Origin: Larix kaempferi
Taxonomy: Eukaryota > Streptophyta > Pinopsida > Pinales > Pinaceae
Direction of reading: 5' to 3'
NCBI GenBank assembly: GCA_027924585.1
Contig: BSBM01001383.1
Coordinates: 1,153,001 to 1,217,000 of the forward strand
Length of the DNA stretch: 64,000 nt
The notes beneath the pieces are model-generated. The model was not told where the DNA came from. It worked only from the letters and a program-made list of their open reading frames with translations, and did not search any database. Position numbers and translations under genes: made by a program. Shown piece by piece: positions 21,087 to 33,619 of this stretch (the first letter of the stretch is position 1; every line of letters starts with the position of its first letter).

Positions 21087-22694
21087 ATACATGGTGAAAG
21101 AAATTCTCGGGCCCAACACCTTCGAGCATTTGATAATGAGATTTATTTCTTTGTGAAGGACATGTTTCCAGTGTTAGTGACAATGCATTGCAGCAAAAGC
21201 TTCAATACTTAGTTGAATTCTCGTCTTCCATTAATTGGACTTATTCTATTTTTTGGCAACTCTCAATATCCAAAGTAGATGAATATGTGCTCGGATGGTG
21301 TGACAGTTACCTTCAAGAACCAAAGCATGGGAAGAAATGGCTCGAAGGTTTAACGAGTCTGATACAGAGAAACGGATGAAGAAAACGGTGCTTCAAAAGA
21401 TCCATATTTTCTTCGGTGGAGCAAAAGATGATGATTTTGCTATGGGGTAAGATAATTTATCAGATACAGATATTTTTTATATATTGGCTCAAGGATGCGC
21501 ACAGAACGTCGAATAATACCTCTTTGAGGTCCTTTCTTTCCATATCTGGAGGTATCCAGACCATTCTTTGTGTGCCAATTGACAATGGTGTCGTAGAATT
21601 AAGATCAGTTGATTCCATTAAGGAAAATAAATAAGTTATACAAATGATCAAGTCCATCTTTAATGATCATCAAGTTTAGCAATAATAGCTTGGACATTCT
21701 AGAGGCTTTGCTTTATCACCAAGCCCTGCTAGAGTAACCGAGTTTCCTCTTTCGAGGGAGAAGGATGTTCATGCTAGAGCTATTGTGCCTTCTAAGCTTC
21801 ATGAATATGGAGATCTTCGGAATGTTGTTGCACAAGACCATCACAAAGTGCTTAGTCAGGACCGTAACTCGAACTCTTGTTGATGATAAAGCTGCATATT
21901 CAAAAATGGAGAATCAACTTCTCCATCCAGTTTTGTGAGCACCTAATGAGCACGAGCACGATTATTATATGAATGGCGATAAAATATTTTATGGGAGCAA
22001 TAAAAAGGGGTTTCAATCTATAAATTGGAAGCAAATCTTTAGCAGTGAAGAGAGAAGAGCCGAGAAAAAGAGGTAGAAAACCTGCTAGTGGAAGAGACCT
22101 CTTAATCATGTTGAAGCAGAGCATCAAAGACGGGAGAAGCTCAACCAACGGTTTTATTTATTGAGGGTTGTTGTGCCCAAAATATACAAAATGGATAAAG
22201 GTTCCTTAATGGGCGATGCTATGGAATATATATATATTCCAAGAGCTCCCATGCACCAACAGTAGCTCCTCAAGGAAATATTCCAGTTGTTGTAAACATC
22301 AATTCCATCCCTGATGTCTATGTTAAAATAGTAAATGGAGATGTTGTGACTAGAGTGTATTCCAAGAGCTCCCATGCACCAACAGTAGCTCCTCAAGGCA
22401 ATATTCCAGCTGTTGTAAACATCAAGGCAATATTCCAGCTGTTGTAAACATCAATTCCATCCCTGATGTCTATGTTCAAATAGTAAATGGAGATGATGTG
22501 ATTAGAGTAAGTTTCCCACAGGAGAGCCATCGAGTTGCAAGGATGATCATGCTTGCTTTGTAAGAAATGCAGTTAGATGTACAACAAGTAGACATGTCCA
22601 CTGCTAAAGATATGGTTTTTCATACATTTGTAGTCAAGCTCAACGATGCACAGGAACCGACTAAAGAAAAATTAGTTTCTGCAATTTATGTTTA
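21087..22694 (+). pseudogene. bHLH transcription factor pseudogene (MYC/JAM-like, bHLH13/17 group)
   Basis: The family is nuclear DNA-binding regulators; this subgroup acts in jasmonate or abscisic acid responses. In order the region reads, across frameshifts and stops: MVKEILGPNTFEHL (21092), LQYLVEFSSS and NWTYSIFWQLSISK (21200-21270), VLGWCDSYLQEPKHGKKW, LQKIHIFFGGAKDDDF, LRSFLSISGGIQTILCVP then NGVVELRSVDSIKE, and SPSPARVTEFPLSREKDV. The bHLH domain follows at 22103-22232 ([35 protein letters not shown]), where one normally basic Arg reads His. A C-terminal ACT-like part (IRVSFPQESHRVARMIM, VDMSTAKDMVFHTFVVKL) ends near 22694. There is no intron evidence, and this subgroup is usually intronless, so a retrocopy cannot be told from a dead gene. 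Internal duplications separate the bHLH and ACT parts. Confidence 0.88.
22236..22451. repeat. Nested duplications inside the bHLH pseudogene (123-bp and 29-bp periods)
   Basis: ATTCCAAGAGCTCCCATGCA recurs at 22236 and 22359 (123 bp). TCAAGGCAATATTCCAGCTG recurs at 22393 and 22422 (29 bp). AACATCAATTCCATCCCTGA therefore appears twice in the decayed gene. Confidence 0.92.
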
Positions 22695-25600
22695 AATGCT
22701 CATTCAAGGTGATGACTCACAAGATTTTTTCCTTTTGGTTAAATAAGGACACAATTTGGCTAATCAACTAACCAAACAGGAAAAGTAGATGGCAGAGTTG
22801 TGGAAGCAAGCTCGAGGATATAGTAATGTTAAATGCCACCTGTGTGGGTGGAATCGCATGAATCTGGTAGCAGGAAAGAGTTACTGATAATATTCCTAAA
22901 TGGAGCAGTGACAAAGTACTACTGAATGGCATAAATAGTTTTCTTGCAAGCCTGCAGAGAGTGTATGCATGTACCATCAGAAGTGATGGCCCAAGTAAAT
23001 TCATAGGTAACTTGGACAGGTCAATTATTCTTAATATGGTTATAATCGCGGTGTAGTTTGATTGATAATCAAAGACCATGGCTTTTGCAGCATCTATGTT
23101 TTAAACTTTTACATCCTATTTTGTCTACTACATTTTTTACTTATGTAATTCTTACAGGTATTTTGGCCAATGGGTATACTGTTCTTCCAAATTTTTTAAT
23201 GGCTCAAAAACTAATTACTAGCAAAATACACATACTAAATATAAAAAACTATCCAAAATTTAAACTAATCAAAGGGTTTTTTCTTATTTTTCTGGTCTGC
23301 GCTTCTGTAATATGCATATTAACCTGCCTATAAAGTACCTGATGTTGAACATGACTTACTTGTTTAGGTTCGCCATTTCCAGTTGCAATAATATGCCCGG
23401 ATTCTGTGACATTTTCAGCTACTAATGCTGCCTTTTATTCCATCTCAACTTGCTCATTAGGATAATTGATCTGATTACCAGAATTGACTTTGATGTCATA
23501 GTAAAATTATCATTCTTTATCTTCATCATGTTCATTTCTTTGGGAAGGTGTTCAACTCTGTTGGATCCCAATTTCACTGACACACTATTGATCTCGTTTT
23601 ATGTTCTCAGTACATGTCCCCCACATGCAGAGGCCATACGCTATGCACCTACCACATTACTACCCACATGTCGAGGACATACGCTATTTACCAACCACGT
23701 TACTACTTAGTTCCTGCTACAACACCCAACATTTTGTCGCGTCACCTTCCTAAATTCATGTTTATTCCTTATTATTAAAACGGAAAACAGAAAGGATAGG
23801 CATTACACGGGTTCATGTAGATTCTAGAATCCCTGAAATTTGAACAAATGGACAATTGCTTTCGAGATATTTTTGCTTATTTCCACATCGATTCTCATAT
23901 CTCGTAACCAACCAGCATAGGTACTTTTGGAGGGTTTTTTGCATGGGAATGATGGCATTATTAATGGTTTAGGTAATGTACCCAATAACTGTCATTTCCC
24001 ACCAGCGCAATGGTGCCAGTTCAACTTGATTATGGATATTTGAACTTTGAGCTGTTGAACACATAATGCTTAAAAAAATGTGTATTATTTAAAAATATTA
24101 TATAATCGCATATATATCATATATTACTACATAAACAAACGCACACAAGTCTGGATGCAAGATTATTTTTTTTGTTAATTCCAATAAAAAAATTGAAAAC
24201 ATTTATAGGAGTATTAATGTAATGTCGCCTTTTCTACACATTAAAACATTGTTGTGAATAGCCATAGAAGATTCACCTGACGGAAAAATTTGAAAAATGA
24301 TCCAACCTAGTTCTTCATTTGAATGAAAACAATCTTGTAAATGATCCTATCAAAGCCAAAATAATTTATGTCACCTCTTATGCCCATACATTCATATGTT
24401 CAAAACAAGAAGTCTTATACTTATAGTTTCCACAAAATATGGATGTATGTGAACCAGATACATCTTGAAAGCAACTCGACACAATAGCTGGGCGCAATTG
24501 TTAAGATTTGGACACTTCTCATAGGTAATAATCAACTATAACTATTGACTGTAGTATGACCTCTAATTTCTAGCTACAGAATCTGCCATGTCTTCAAGCT
24601 GCAGAATCTGCCAATAATTAGAGCAACCGTATGAAAATGAACAAATCACTTTGCAGATTTTTTAATTCATATTTTATAGATTTGTTAATTTTTATTATAT
24701 ATTAGTTTAGTTTAGTTGATGTTGAAATATTAAACAAAAGTAGTTGGTAGCAATTGATTACTTGAATATTAAGATAACTTGTGCTTGAATATTAAGATAA
24801 CCTGTGTTTGATTTGGCTTTGGAGAGGTTGCTATTTTAAAAGGTTATATTGTGAGTGTATGAAGAATACCTTCGCTGTTTTGTTTCAAATGTGAGGAGGA
24901 AATTCTATATATACAATGTAGACCATTAAAAGCATAAAGCCAGAAAAAGATCCACACATTTTATTCAATGCTGTTGATCCAAACAAAAAGTAGCTGAAAT
25001 GATTTACTAATAAATAAAATTGATTTTGATATAAAAAGTCTTTGCAATAAAATCTAAAATATAATATTAATGAATTAATATGATCATAGTCTTGGGTTTT
25101 ACGAATTCAATTTTTGGGGTGATATTTTTTTGTTGATGTAAAATTATATATTGATTTTTTTGCTACTAAGGTCGAGTTTTATATTGAATTAGTTTTTTTT
25201 TCAAATGAAGGTTTGAAGTTTTTAAACAAATTTATATGGTTAATATTTCGATTAATTAAGTAAATACAATAAATTTGGTTTTGATAAATAATGTCTAAAA
25301 TTAAATTACATTTACTTGTTTTGTTTTTATTTATATTTGATAAATAAATTAAATACATATCTAAAAAATCATCACTCTATAAAGAATATCAAATTTCAAT
25401 TAAATAAAAATAAAAAATTTATATAAAATAACTATTTTATATGGAATTTGTTTTCATCCTTACCTCTAAGAATTAAAATTGTTTAGTGAAAGAAATGTGT
25501 GACATATGTATTCAATAAAATTAATAAAATAAAATAAAAGTTAAAGTTAATTATAAATCATGAGAGTTACGATGAATTTTAAATTTCTTAGTTATTGACT

Positions 25601-27535
25601 TAGAAAAAAAAAAGATCAATTACAATGCAAAGAAGAATTTTAAGAAGAAATTATAAATTGAAACATTATATTTGGGAGCTGCTTATTGGATTTATTCAAT
25701 CTTCCTTTTCTTTTTATTATCTCTCACTATAATCCCATGTTTGTTTAAAGGCATAAAACCTTCTTCAAGTTGATTCCCTAGCAACGGAATAGGGTTAAAT
25801 CTGCTCTACTTTTCTTCCTTGTGACTTGAAAAGATTACAACAAATGAAACCTATAAAACTAGCCCCCAAACAATAAATTTGTTTTAAACTATCCACTGTA
25901 AGATACTAAAAAACATCTTCATATCGATCATAATAAAATTGGGGCTTATAGGAGATCCAAAATTGACAATATAGAGTCATCATACTATTGCGTACAAATT
26001 AATTAAGCATAATATCTTGATCATACCATTGAGCTCATTGATTTTTTTTTAATCTTTATTATGTTATATTCAAATAAACAAAATCAAGAACAGAGACTTG
26101 CTACATTGCAGCTATTTCTCTTGTTATTGAAAATGTTGCAATGATAAACAACAATCTGATATGGAAATTGAAAATAAAATCCATAGATACTCTTTTCTAT
26201 ATCAAACAATAAAATATATTGGAAAGTAAAATCAAAGTACGGAAAAATGATGACTCATTTCAGAGCTCGTTCGTTGCCCTTTAGTGTTAATTTATAATTT
26301 ATGTCATAATTGTGTATAAAATAACTGTATATTTTGCATGTGCCACAATTGTGTTTGTGAAATATCACGATCTTTGACAAAATAAAAAATATCACGATCT
26401 TTGAATGTAGAGAATAACAGCCCATGAAAATGAGTAGGAAGAACGATGCTCAATGCGAACTTTAGATTTTATAATCACATTATTTTAGTATATTGATCTT
26501 TTAATTGAAATTTAACAACTTCTGGTCAAAGTGTTTTAAGATATTTTAATTATTTTTCCAGCAGAAAGATATTTTAATTATTATCTTTTAATATTACGAT
26601 AAAAATGTTTATTTTAATTAATTATTTTTTATTTTAAAGATATTTAAAATAAATAAATATTGTTTTTAAAGTGGAAATAGGTATAATTATGGGGTAGTCG
26701 AAATATTTTAAGTTTTTAATTTTTTGGTTACTTGACAAACATTGGACAAACGTTACAAGATCTCTCTTATATTTACTTTTTATTTTGTATTTTTCTTTTT
26801 TGTTTATGGCCGACATAATATTTATTACTTTTTACTTTGTATTATTCTTTTTTGTTTATTTTGTATTATTTTGTTACTTGACTAACAAGATCACCCTCAT
26901 ACTGCGCTATAGAGCCCTCTTGGCCGATAATTTGAAGACTTCCAAATTTGGATTTTACCAAAAACAATTTACGGGATTTTACTAATTTTGTTTTACCAGA
27001 TTCCACCAAAACCTACTGGAAAGTCCAAGACATAAAATAAATAGACTACTCCATAATTATTTATTGTATCTAAAACAACAAAATGGTTTTAATGCATTAT
27101 TAAAAATGTTAGATCCACTTAAAAAAATACAATAGTTAAAATTTACAAAAAAATATAAATAATATAAATATAATATTTATATAAAAATAAAGTTTGTTTT
27201 TTTGTTTTTAATTTTACAATTGATGATGATGATGATTGTAAACTTTGGTTTATTAGACTTTTTTTTTAAGAAGTTGGTTTTCTTCAAAAAATTTAATAGA
27301 AGCATTTAGATAAAGAGTTACTTGGTTTCCTTTAAAATTATAATTTTATACTTAAAAGGTTTTAATTGAAGCATTCCTAAATCATCATAGTTGTTATTAG
27401 TTAAAAATTTAGGAAATTCGGGATTGTAACAAATATTTCTAAATTGGGATTGAAAATTAGTTGGAAAAAGCATGGTCAATGTAAACTTAAATAGGTATAA
27501 TTATTTATTATATCTAACGTAACAAAATGCTTTAA
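22695..27535. other. AT-rich intergenic DNA
   Basis: I see no gene. ORFs such as 23058-23333 (hydrophobic, unrecognised) have no supporting feature. Short direct repeats occur at 23620 (43 bp), 24747 (CTTGAATATTAAGATAAC, 23-bp period) and 26361 (AATATCACGATCTTTGA, twice). Most of 24050-27500 is long AT runs. Confidence 0.4.
23620..23705. repeat. Two-copy tandem duplication, 43-bp period
   Basis: CCCACATG at 23620 and 23663 is followed in both copies by CATACGCTAT and then ACCACATTACTAC or ACCACGTTACTAC. Confidence 0.85.
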
Positions 27536-27725
27536 AAATGTTGTCCATTTAAAAAAGTACAATAGTCCAAATTTACACAAATTTATATAAATACTATCAA
27601 TATAATATTTATATAATTGATGATGATGATAAATGTTGTCCATTTAAAAAAGTACAATAGTCCAAATTTACACAAATTTATATAAATACTATCAATATAA
27701 TATTTATATAATTGATGATGATGAT
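27536..27725. repeat. Two-copy tandem duplication, 95-bp period
   Basis: AAATGTTGTCCATTTAAAAA starts at 27536 and 27631. The two 95-bp units are nearly identical and end in GATGATGATGAT, feeding the microsatellite that follows. A diverged third relative lies near 27105-27230. Confidence 0.95.
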
Positions 27726-27776
27726 GATGATGATGATAATGATGGTGGTGGTGGTGGTGGTGGTGGTGGTGGTGGT
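27713..27776. repeat. GAT/GGT trinucleotide microsatellite
   Basis: About nine GAT units change into about eleven GGT units without interruption. Confidence 0.97.
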
Positions 27777-27841
27777 CTATACTACCTTAAAAAGGTAAGG
27801 AGTTACTTGGTTGCACCCATAGAAACGAGGAGTTTAAATTT

Positions 27842-27899
27842 AAAAAAAGAAATACACCTCAAGAAATTGGATCCCTCTCGGTGCTTTGCTTGATAGATA
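27842..27899 (+). repeat. Partial copy of the foldback element at 32757
   Basis: AAAAAAAGAAATACACCTCA, then AGAAATTGGATCCCTCT and TTGATAGATA, match 32800-32860 almost base for base. The left arm is not recognisable here. Confidence 0.75.
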
Positions 27900-28192
27900 C
27901 GGGTTTAAGATGGATCTATGCTGGTTTTATTTACACTTATATTTATATGTTCCAAAAGATTTAAGAGAAGCATTCACCCTAAAAAGGTAACGAGTTATTT
28001 GGTTTTCTTTAAAATTATATTTCCATGCTAAAAAAGATTTAAGATAAGCATGGATCCTAAATCATTATAGTTGTGATTAGTTAAAAGATTAGGAAGTTGT
28101 AACAAATTATTCTAAATATTTTATGAGAAAGTGTTTTTCAACTTCAACCCTCTAGCTATTGCTAAGACTCCCTTCTTATTTTAGCTATGTTG

Positions 28193-28250
<58 letters not shown>

Positions 28251-28389
28251 TTTATCTTCTAAAAATTATATCTACATCTATATTTTTTTAAGAAATTTGA
28301 TATCTCCTTACTTCAAATTCAAAATTAAAACAAATATGAGTATTCAATTTTAATAAAAATATAGTCATCTTCCTCCTTCTCTATATAGA
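27900..28389. other. AT-rich DNA including a 53-bp AT microsatellite
   Basis: 28195-28247 is a pure (TA)n run. The IYIYIY frame across it is a by-product. Confidence 0.9.
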
Positions 28390-29495
28390 CAATATAGTTC
28401 TTATGGTTAGGTGTCCCTTTGATCTTGATAAGCAATTAGGAATTATGAAAGATTTATGCTCTAACATGGGTATGGTTGTTATCACCAACAAAAGACGGTC
28501 ACTTACGCTAATTTTGTTTATGACAATAACAACTTGGAGGAAGTGTCTTCTTACAAATATCTCGGAATTGATATTTATCACAAGCTCAACTAGAATTATA
28601 GCATTGAGAAAATGATTAATGGAGGGTGGAAAACTTATTTTGGTCTTGAAAACAATTGTAAGTCAGCAAATCTTATGATGTGGGATAAAAAAAAGCTCCT
28701 TTTTGAAACTCTCGTCACTCCTGTTATCTTGTACAGTTGTGAAATTTGGTGCTGTAGCAACCCTAGAGAGTCCTAGAGAAATATTGAGCAAATCCAAAAA
28801 TGTTTTATAACGTATAACCTCAAAATTAAAAGCAACAGACCCTATCCTATTCTCCTTATAACATAAGTGGTTCTCCCCCCAATGAGAGCTATGACTATGC
28901 ACCTGATGTAGGAGTACAATATAAATAACATGGAAGACCAGAGAGTTCCAAAAATTACTTAAGAAAATCCAGTCAACACCACATGCGACTCAAGAGAGGC
29001 TGGTATAAAGACACCATGGCTTTATTAAACCAGTGGGGGATTGACGAAAATGTCTCTTCGTAAAATACCTATAACATTAAAATATTATCGGATCTAATTT
29101 TAAAGAGAAAATGTGGGGCAAGAAAGATTTAGAGGCTAAAATAAAATTAAGATAGTATAAAGAGGTCATTAACCCTAATATGAATGATCAAAAGTATCTG
29201 TCTGTTTTAACTAGTTCGAAGAAAATAAATAATATAGCCAAGACTAGAATGAACTCTCATGAGTTGCATAGTGAAACATGGCTCTGGACAATTCCTAAAA
29301 CACCTTGGGTGGAAAGGATTTGTCATCTTTGTGAGACTGAGCGTTGAGGATGAAAGTCACTTTCTCTTAGAGTGTCATGCATACACCCACATTAGATCGC
29401 AGTTTCATAATCTCTGCTACAATTCAAACCTCTCTAACTTTCTATCATGTCAAAACTATGACGACCTAGAAATGCTCTGTTTTAGCTTTTAGAAA
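28390..29495 (+). pseudogene. LINE reverse-transcriptase C-terminal relic
   Basis: Across many stops and frameshifts the region reads FDLDKQLGIMKDLCSNMGM then SSYKYLGIDIYHKLN-like, NGGWKTYFGLENNCKSAN, WDKKKLLFETLVTPVILYS and EIWCCSNPRES. These are the post-catalytic segments of plant LINE reverse transcriptases. Near the end come RICHLC and DESHFLLECHAYTHIRSQ, a CX2C...HX4C zinc-binding motif. The palm with the catalytic Asp pair is missing, so this is a 5'-truncated or decayed copy. It belongs to a different family from the LINE at 35200. Confidence 0.8.
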
Positions 29496-30781
29496 ATATG
29501 AATAAATTTTTATTGTAATTCAATTAAAATTCATTTTTTTCTCTTAAAATACGATAAACCAAGTTGATCTCAATAGATATTAACCATCATCATCATCAAT
29601 ATTTAATTTTAATATACTTAGTACCGCTTATAATTTTAAATCAAATCTAAACAAAATGATTTTAATATAACCTTCAAAATGATGTACCGACATCCTCGAG
29701 ACTTCCTAGTTGGTTTAGTCTTTGTAAAGACACAACTCCAAGATTAGATATGAATTTAAAATGGCTTTTGTAAATGGGTCATTTAATGTAATATATACGG
29801 AGGGCAAGTTTTCAAAAATAGATACCCTAGTCATAACCTCTTAGTTGAGGGATGTTTTCATAACATAAGACGAATGTCATTCATTACATAATATTGATCC
29901 TAGATGATGCCATTTGTTTTTATTGAATTGTGTGTTTTTGTTTTTAATTTGTTTTTATATCTTATTTTGTAAGTAACAATCAAATTGATTTCTACTACCC
30001 TCTTTTGTATCAATGAAAATCTTCCCCTTCCTTATTTTTAAGGTAACATGAATTTTTGACCATATAAATCATAAAATAATTTATTATTTTTAAAGTAATA
30101 TGAATTTTTAACCATATAAATTATTATAAAATTATTTATGCTAAAATCTATTGAAATGTAGTACATAATTTATTTGAATGTAAGACCTCCTAAAAGGTCT
30201 TAGGTTTCCATGTATTCATAAAAAAAAATTAAAAATTTAAGATAAATTTTTTTCTTAATATTGAAAAAATTTAAAATAATATATATTTTTAATATGTAAA
30301 AAAATTTAAGATAACAAAATTTAAATAGAAATATTTAGAATATTTCTATGGGTGCTTAATAAATCTATGCTTACATTACCATCTTTATAATTATAATATT
30401 TAAGTGTTACAATCTTGATAGTTATCATATTTGAGTGGTATCTGAGTTAAATCCTATGATATAATTTTAATTTTAATAACAATAAATTGTATGACAGGTT
30501 CCGTATCGAGAAAAATAGTCCTGATTCCTGTACGTAATACCCCACTCGTCTCGTCATTAAAGTTCCGTGTGCGTTTAAAATCTGTTTGAAATCGCTGTCA
30601 GGTTGAACCATTCTCAACCAATCCTTTGAATTCAAATAACAGACCTTTTATTTTCTGTATTACTGACATCTGTACTTGGCTTCGGGGAAACATCTCAAAT
30701 TCGCCAATGAAAAACTGGCTTTCTCTTTTTAATTTTTGATTTTGGAAATAAGTTTACTGTGCAAATTCCTTCACGTTTCAA
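29496..30781. other. AT-rich spacer and presumed promoter region of the oxygenase gene
   Basis: No gene is seen. The last ~150 bases should hold the promoter of the oxygenase gene, but I cannot identify a convincing TATA box. Confidence 0.35.
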
Positions 30782-32358
30782 ATGAATCCCTCGGCTCTTG
30801 GGCACCTCGGCTCTGTTTCCATGTGGACACCTTACAATTTCTGCAACCCAAATGTGCAATATCTACATTCCATGAAAAATGGCGCAGGATATGTAAGCAA
30901 AATGCACTGGAAAAAAGGTAATTCAGTTTGCTGCAGCAAGATCAAAAAGAAAGAAAGACGGATGTTCTCTATAATGGATCTTCACGCCGAGACCGATGGT
31001 AATGGCGTGGAGAAACTGCTGTGGAATGGAATAAACAACGTTGAGGTGCAGGATAGATATATTCTGCCTCCCCATGAACGCCCCAACATGTCGCAGGTCT
31101 CTTATTCCGAGAGCATTCCAGTGGTGGATCTGAAACAGCTGGATGGCCCTAACAGAAGCACTATAATCCAACAAATCCGACGTGCATGTGAGGAAGATGG
31201 TTTTTTCCAGGTATAAGAACCTTCAATCCCCACTTAATTCTTCATATTTTTGCTTTTCAAGTTCAGTGTCATGAATATGGTTGGACCATCATATGATCAG
31301 ATAGTGAACCATGGCGTGCCAGAGACGGTCATGAAAAACATGATGGGAGTCGCCAAAGAATTCTTCGAAATGCCTGTGGAAGATCGAGCATGCCTCTACT
31401 CAGAGGATCCAAAACAACTGTCTCGGCTTGCTACAAGCTTTAATATTCACAAAGATCAAGTTCTTAACTGGAGGGACTATCTAAGGCATCCGTGTCTTCC
31501 ATTAGAAGAAGTCATCGGCTCTTGGCCTGAAAAACCTGCAGCCTATAGGTAGGTAATACCTATTTTTTTTGTATTTGCTTACACCATTTGTGAGTTCTCT
31601 AAACATATCGTTGTTACATAGATAACTGAGCTGCAAATAACTGGTCTGGCGTGATTAAACTTCAGCTTTTGTTACAGAGAAATTGCAGGCAACTACGCTG
31701 TGGAAGTGAGGGCACTGATATTAAGGCTGCTGGCCGCAATTTCTGAAGCTCTAGGACTCCACTCTGATTATTTGAATAATATATTTGGGAAACACAGACA
31801 GCTGTTGCTTATAAATTACTATCCTCCATGCCCAAACCCAGATATTACCCTTGGTTTACAAGGCCATTCAGACGCAGGTGGAATCACTCTTTTAATGCAA
31901 GGCGATGTCAGCGGTTTGCAAGTACTTAAAAAAGGAAAATGGGTTGCTGTAGAACCCATTAGTAATGGCTTTGTTGTCAATTTGGGAGATCAACTGGAGG
32001 TAATTACAGTTACAATTAGAAGAGATCCAATCATATATTTTTCCTTTAACATGTTATTCATGTGTTAATTGAAAGTTAATTTGTTTGAGATGAATAGGTG
32101 GTGAGCAATGGAAGATTCAGGAGTGTTGAGCACCGAGCGATAACGAACCCATCCAGTGCACGCATATCGATCCCTACATCTTATGGACCTTCAGAGGAGG
32201 CCTTTATTGCTCCTGCAGCGTCCCTTGTGGATGAACAGCATCCGGCAATGTACAGAGGGTACAACTATGGAGAATTCACCCACCTTTTCTTTACCCGGGG
32301 TTTGAAGGGAAAGACTGTGTTGGACCATTTCAAGATACGTCATCCAAATAATGAATAG
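30782..32358 (+). CDS. 2-oxoglutarate/Fe(II)-dependent dioxygenase, four exons
   Basis: A cytosolic plant oxygenase of the DMR6/flavonol-synthase-like superfamily that couples 2-oxoglutarate decarboxylation to oxidation of an unknown small molecule. Exons: 30782-31210, 31301-31548, 31678-31999 and 32098-32358, all with GT-AG introns and matching phases (0, 2, 0). The 419-residue model has the N-terminal DIOX_N part (SIPVVDLKQL, EEDGFFQ/IVNHGVP across intron 1) and a complete catalytic site: HSD (H289, D291), H345 in SVEHRA, and R355-x-S357 for 2-oxoglutarate. Family members are usually 330-370 residues, so ATG 30962 (MFSIMDLHAE, 359 residues) or 30974 is the more likely start. The 60-residue extension from 30782 may be untranslated or a targeting sequence. 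No stop or frameshift breaks the spliced frame, making this the one gene here that looks functional. The substrate cannot be told from sequence. Confidence 0.92.
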
Positions 32359-32410
32359 AGTTATTTAACTCCCTCTACTTGTGCTTTTAGAATGGATATA
32401 TATACCTTTT

Positions 32411-32500
32411 AGTATTAGTGGGATATGAGACTGCTAATTCTCAATATTCAGAATTAGTATTAGTGGGATATTAGACTGTTAATTCTCAATATTCAGAATG
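32411..32500. repeat. Two-copy tandem duplication in the oxygenase 3' flank, 45-bp period
   Basis: AGTATTAGTGGGATAT(G/T)AGA recurs at 32411 and 32456, each followed by AATTCTCAATATTCAGAAT. Confidence 0.95.
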
Positions 32501-32518
32501 ATGTGTGTAATATTTTGA

Positions 32519-32524
32519 AATAAA
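32519..32524 (+). terminator. Candidate polyadenylation signal of the oxygenase gene
   Basis: AATAAA lies about 160 bases after the stop codon. This is position-based only, as AT-rich DNA gives such hexamers by chance. Confidence 0.35.
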
Positions 32525-32756
32525 CAATTTATGTAGTTGTGTTGAAAGGTGTTCTACAACTCAGTTTGAGGGAAATCTTGTAATTTTGTCAATATTATGT
32601 CTATCATAAATAATATTGCTAAGTATTAGGGAGATGTTATAACATTTGTTCCTAACAAAATAATATTGTAGAATGAGGAAGATTTTGTAAAGTTTGTTCT
32701 TAAGAAAATAACAATAAAAAATAAAAAATAAAATAAAAACCTAAAATTTAAACCAA

Positions 32757-32860
32757 GATCTATCAATCAAGAGGTATCAAATTTCTTGAGTGTAAATCTA
32801 AAAAAAGAAATACACCTCAAGAAATTGGATCCCTCTAGGTGATTAATTGATTGATAGATA
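32757..32860. mobile_element. Foldback (MITE-like) hairpin element, ~105 bp
   Basis: The left arm (32757-32794) holds ATCTATCAATCAAGAGGTAT then CAAATTTCTTGAGTGTA. The right arm (32811-32860) holds TACACCTCAAGAAATTGGAT, then CCTCT and TTGATTGATAGAT. The arms pair with few mismatches and one ~10-base bulge, leaving a loop of about 16 bases. A partial copy at 27842 shows it is dispersed. It has no coding capacity. A microRNA-type precursor is an alternative reading of the same fold. Confidence 0.65.
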
Positions 32861-33619
32861 CTGATGTATAGAATTTGTCTTTCATATTAATTAAATCTAA
32901 AATTTGTATGTCATGTTAATTAAATCTTTAAACAATTTATGAAATGTATAAAATTTTCCAACAATGTTTATAGACAGTTTTTCATTAAAATTTTTGATTT
33001 AATTAACTTTCATGTTTTAATAGGGTGAATTAGCATATGTTAATCCCTTATTAATTACATGAAGTGTTTTTGATAGGGTGAATTAGCATAGATGATGTTT
33101 TACTTTTAAGATAGTTACAAGAATTTTTATATCCACTTCATGTTTGAAGTGTGTTTTTTTATATAATTACAGTAGATTTAATCACAAACTTTTCTCTTAA
33201 CTTTAATACTTTACAAGTTTATTTTTATGTTATTAGAAATATCTTTATTTTCATATTTGAATAGATCACTTTTTGATATATAAATATTTATCAAAATCTC
33301 TTTATTATATAATAAAAATTTCTCATATAAAATGATAATATGTTTTATTCAATATTATAAAAGTATTAAAATAATTGAAATGATATAAATATTTATAATT
33401 ATTATTTATTATATAAGTAAAAGTTTCTCGTATATGAATAATATTTTTATGGATTCAGTAGTAAAATTAATAAAATGATTTATATGTTTTTATTAATTGA
33501 TTATTGTTTATGATACAAATTTACAATGTATATTACCTTCTAATATTACACATTTTATTAACATTTCTATCCATTATAAATGTTCAAATTTTATGTTTTA
33601 AAATAAACTAGATCATTAT
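32861..33619. other. AT-rich spacer
   Basis: No gene is seen. AATAGGGTGAATTAGCATA (33020) recurs as GATAGGGTGAATTAGCATA (33073), a short local duplication. Confidence 0.4.

Noticed and set aside
23058-23333. 91-codon ORF after the bHLH relic
   Set aside because: No motif and no homology I can recognise, in AT-rich DNA.
28159-28353. ORF with a long Ile-Tyr repeat
   Set aside because: It is the translation of the (TA)n microsatellite.
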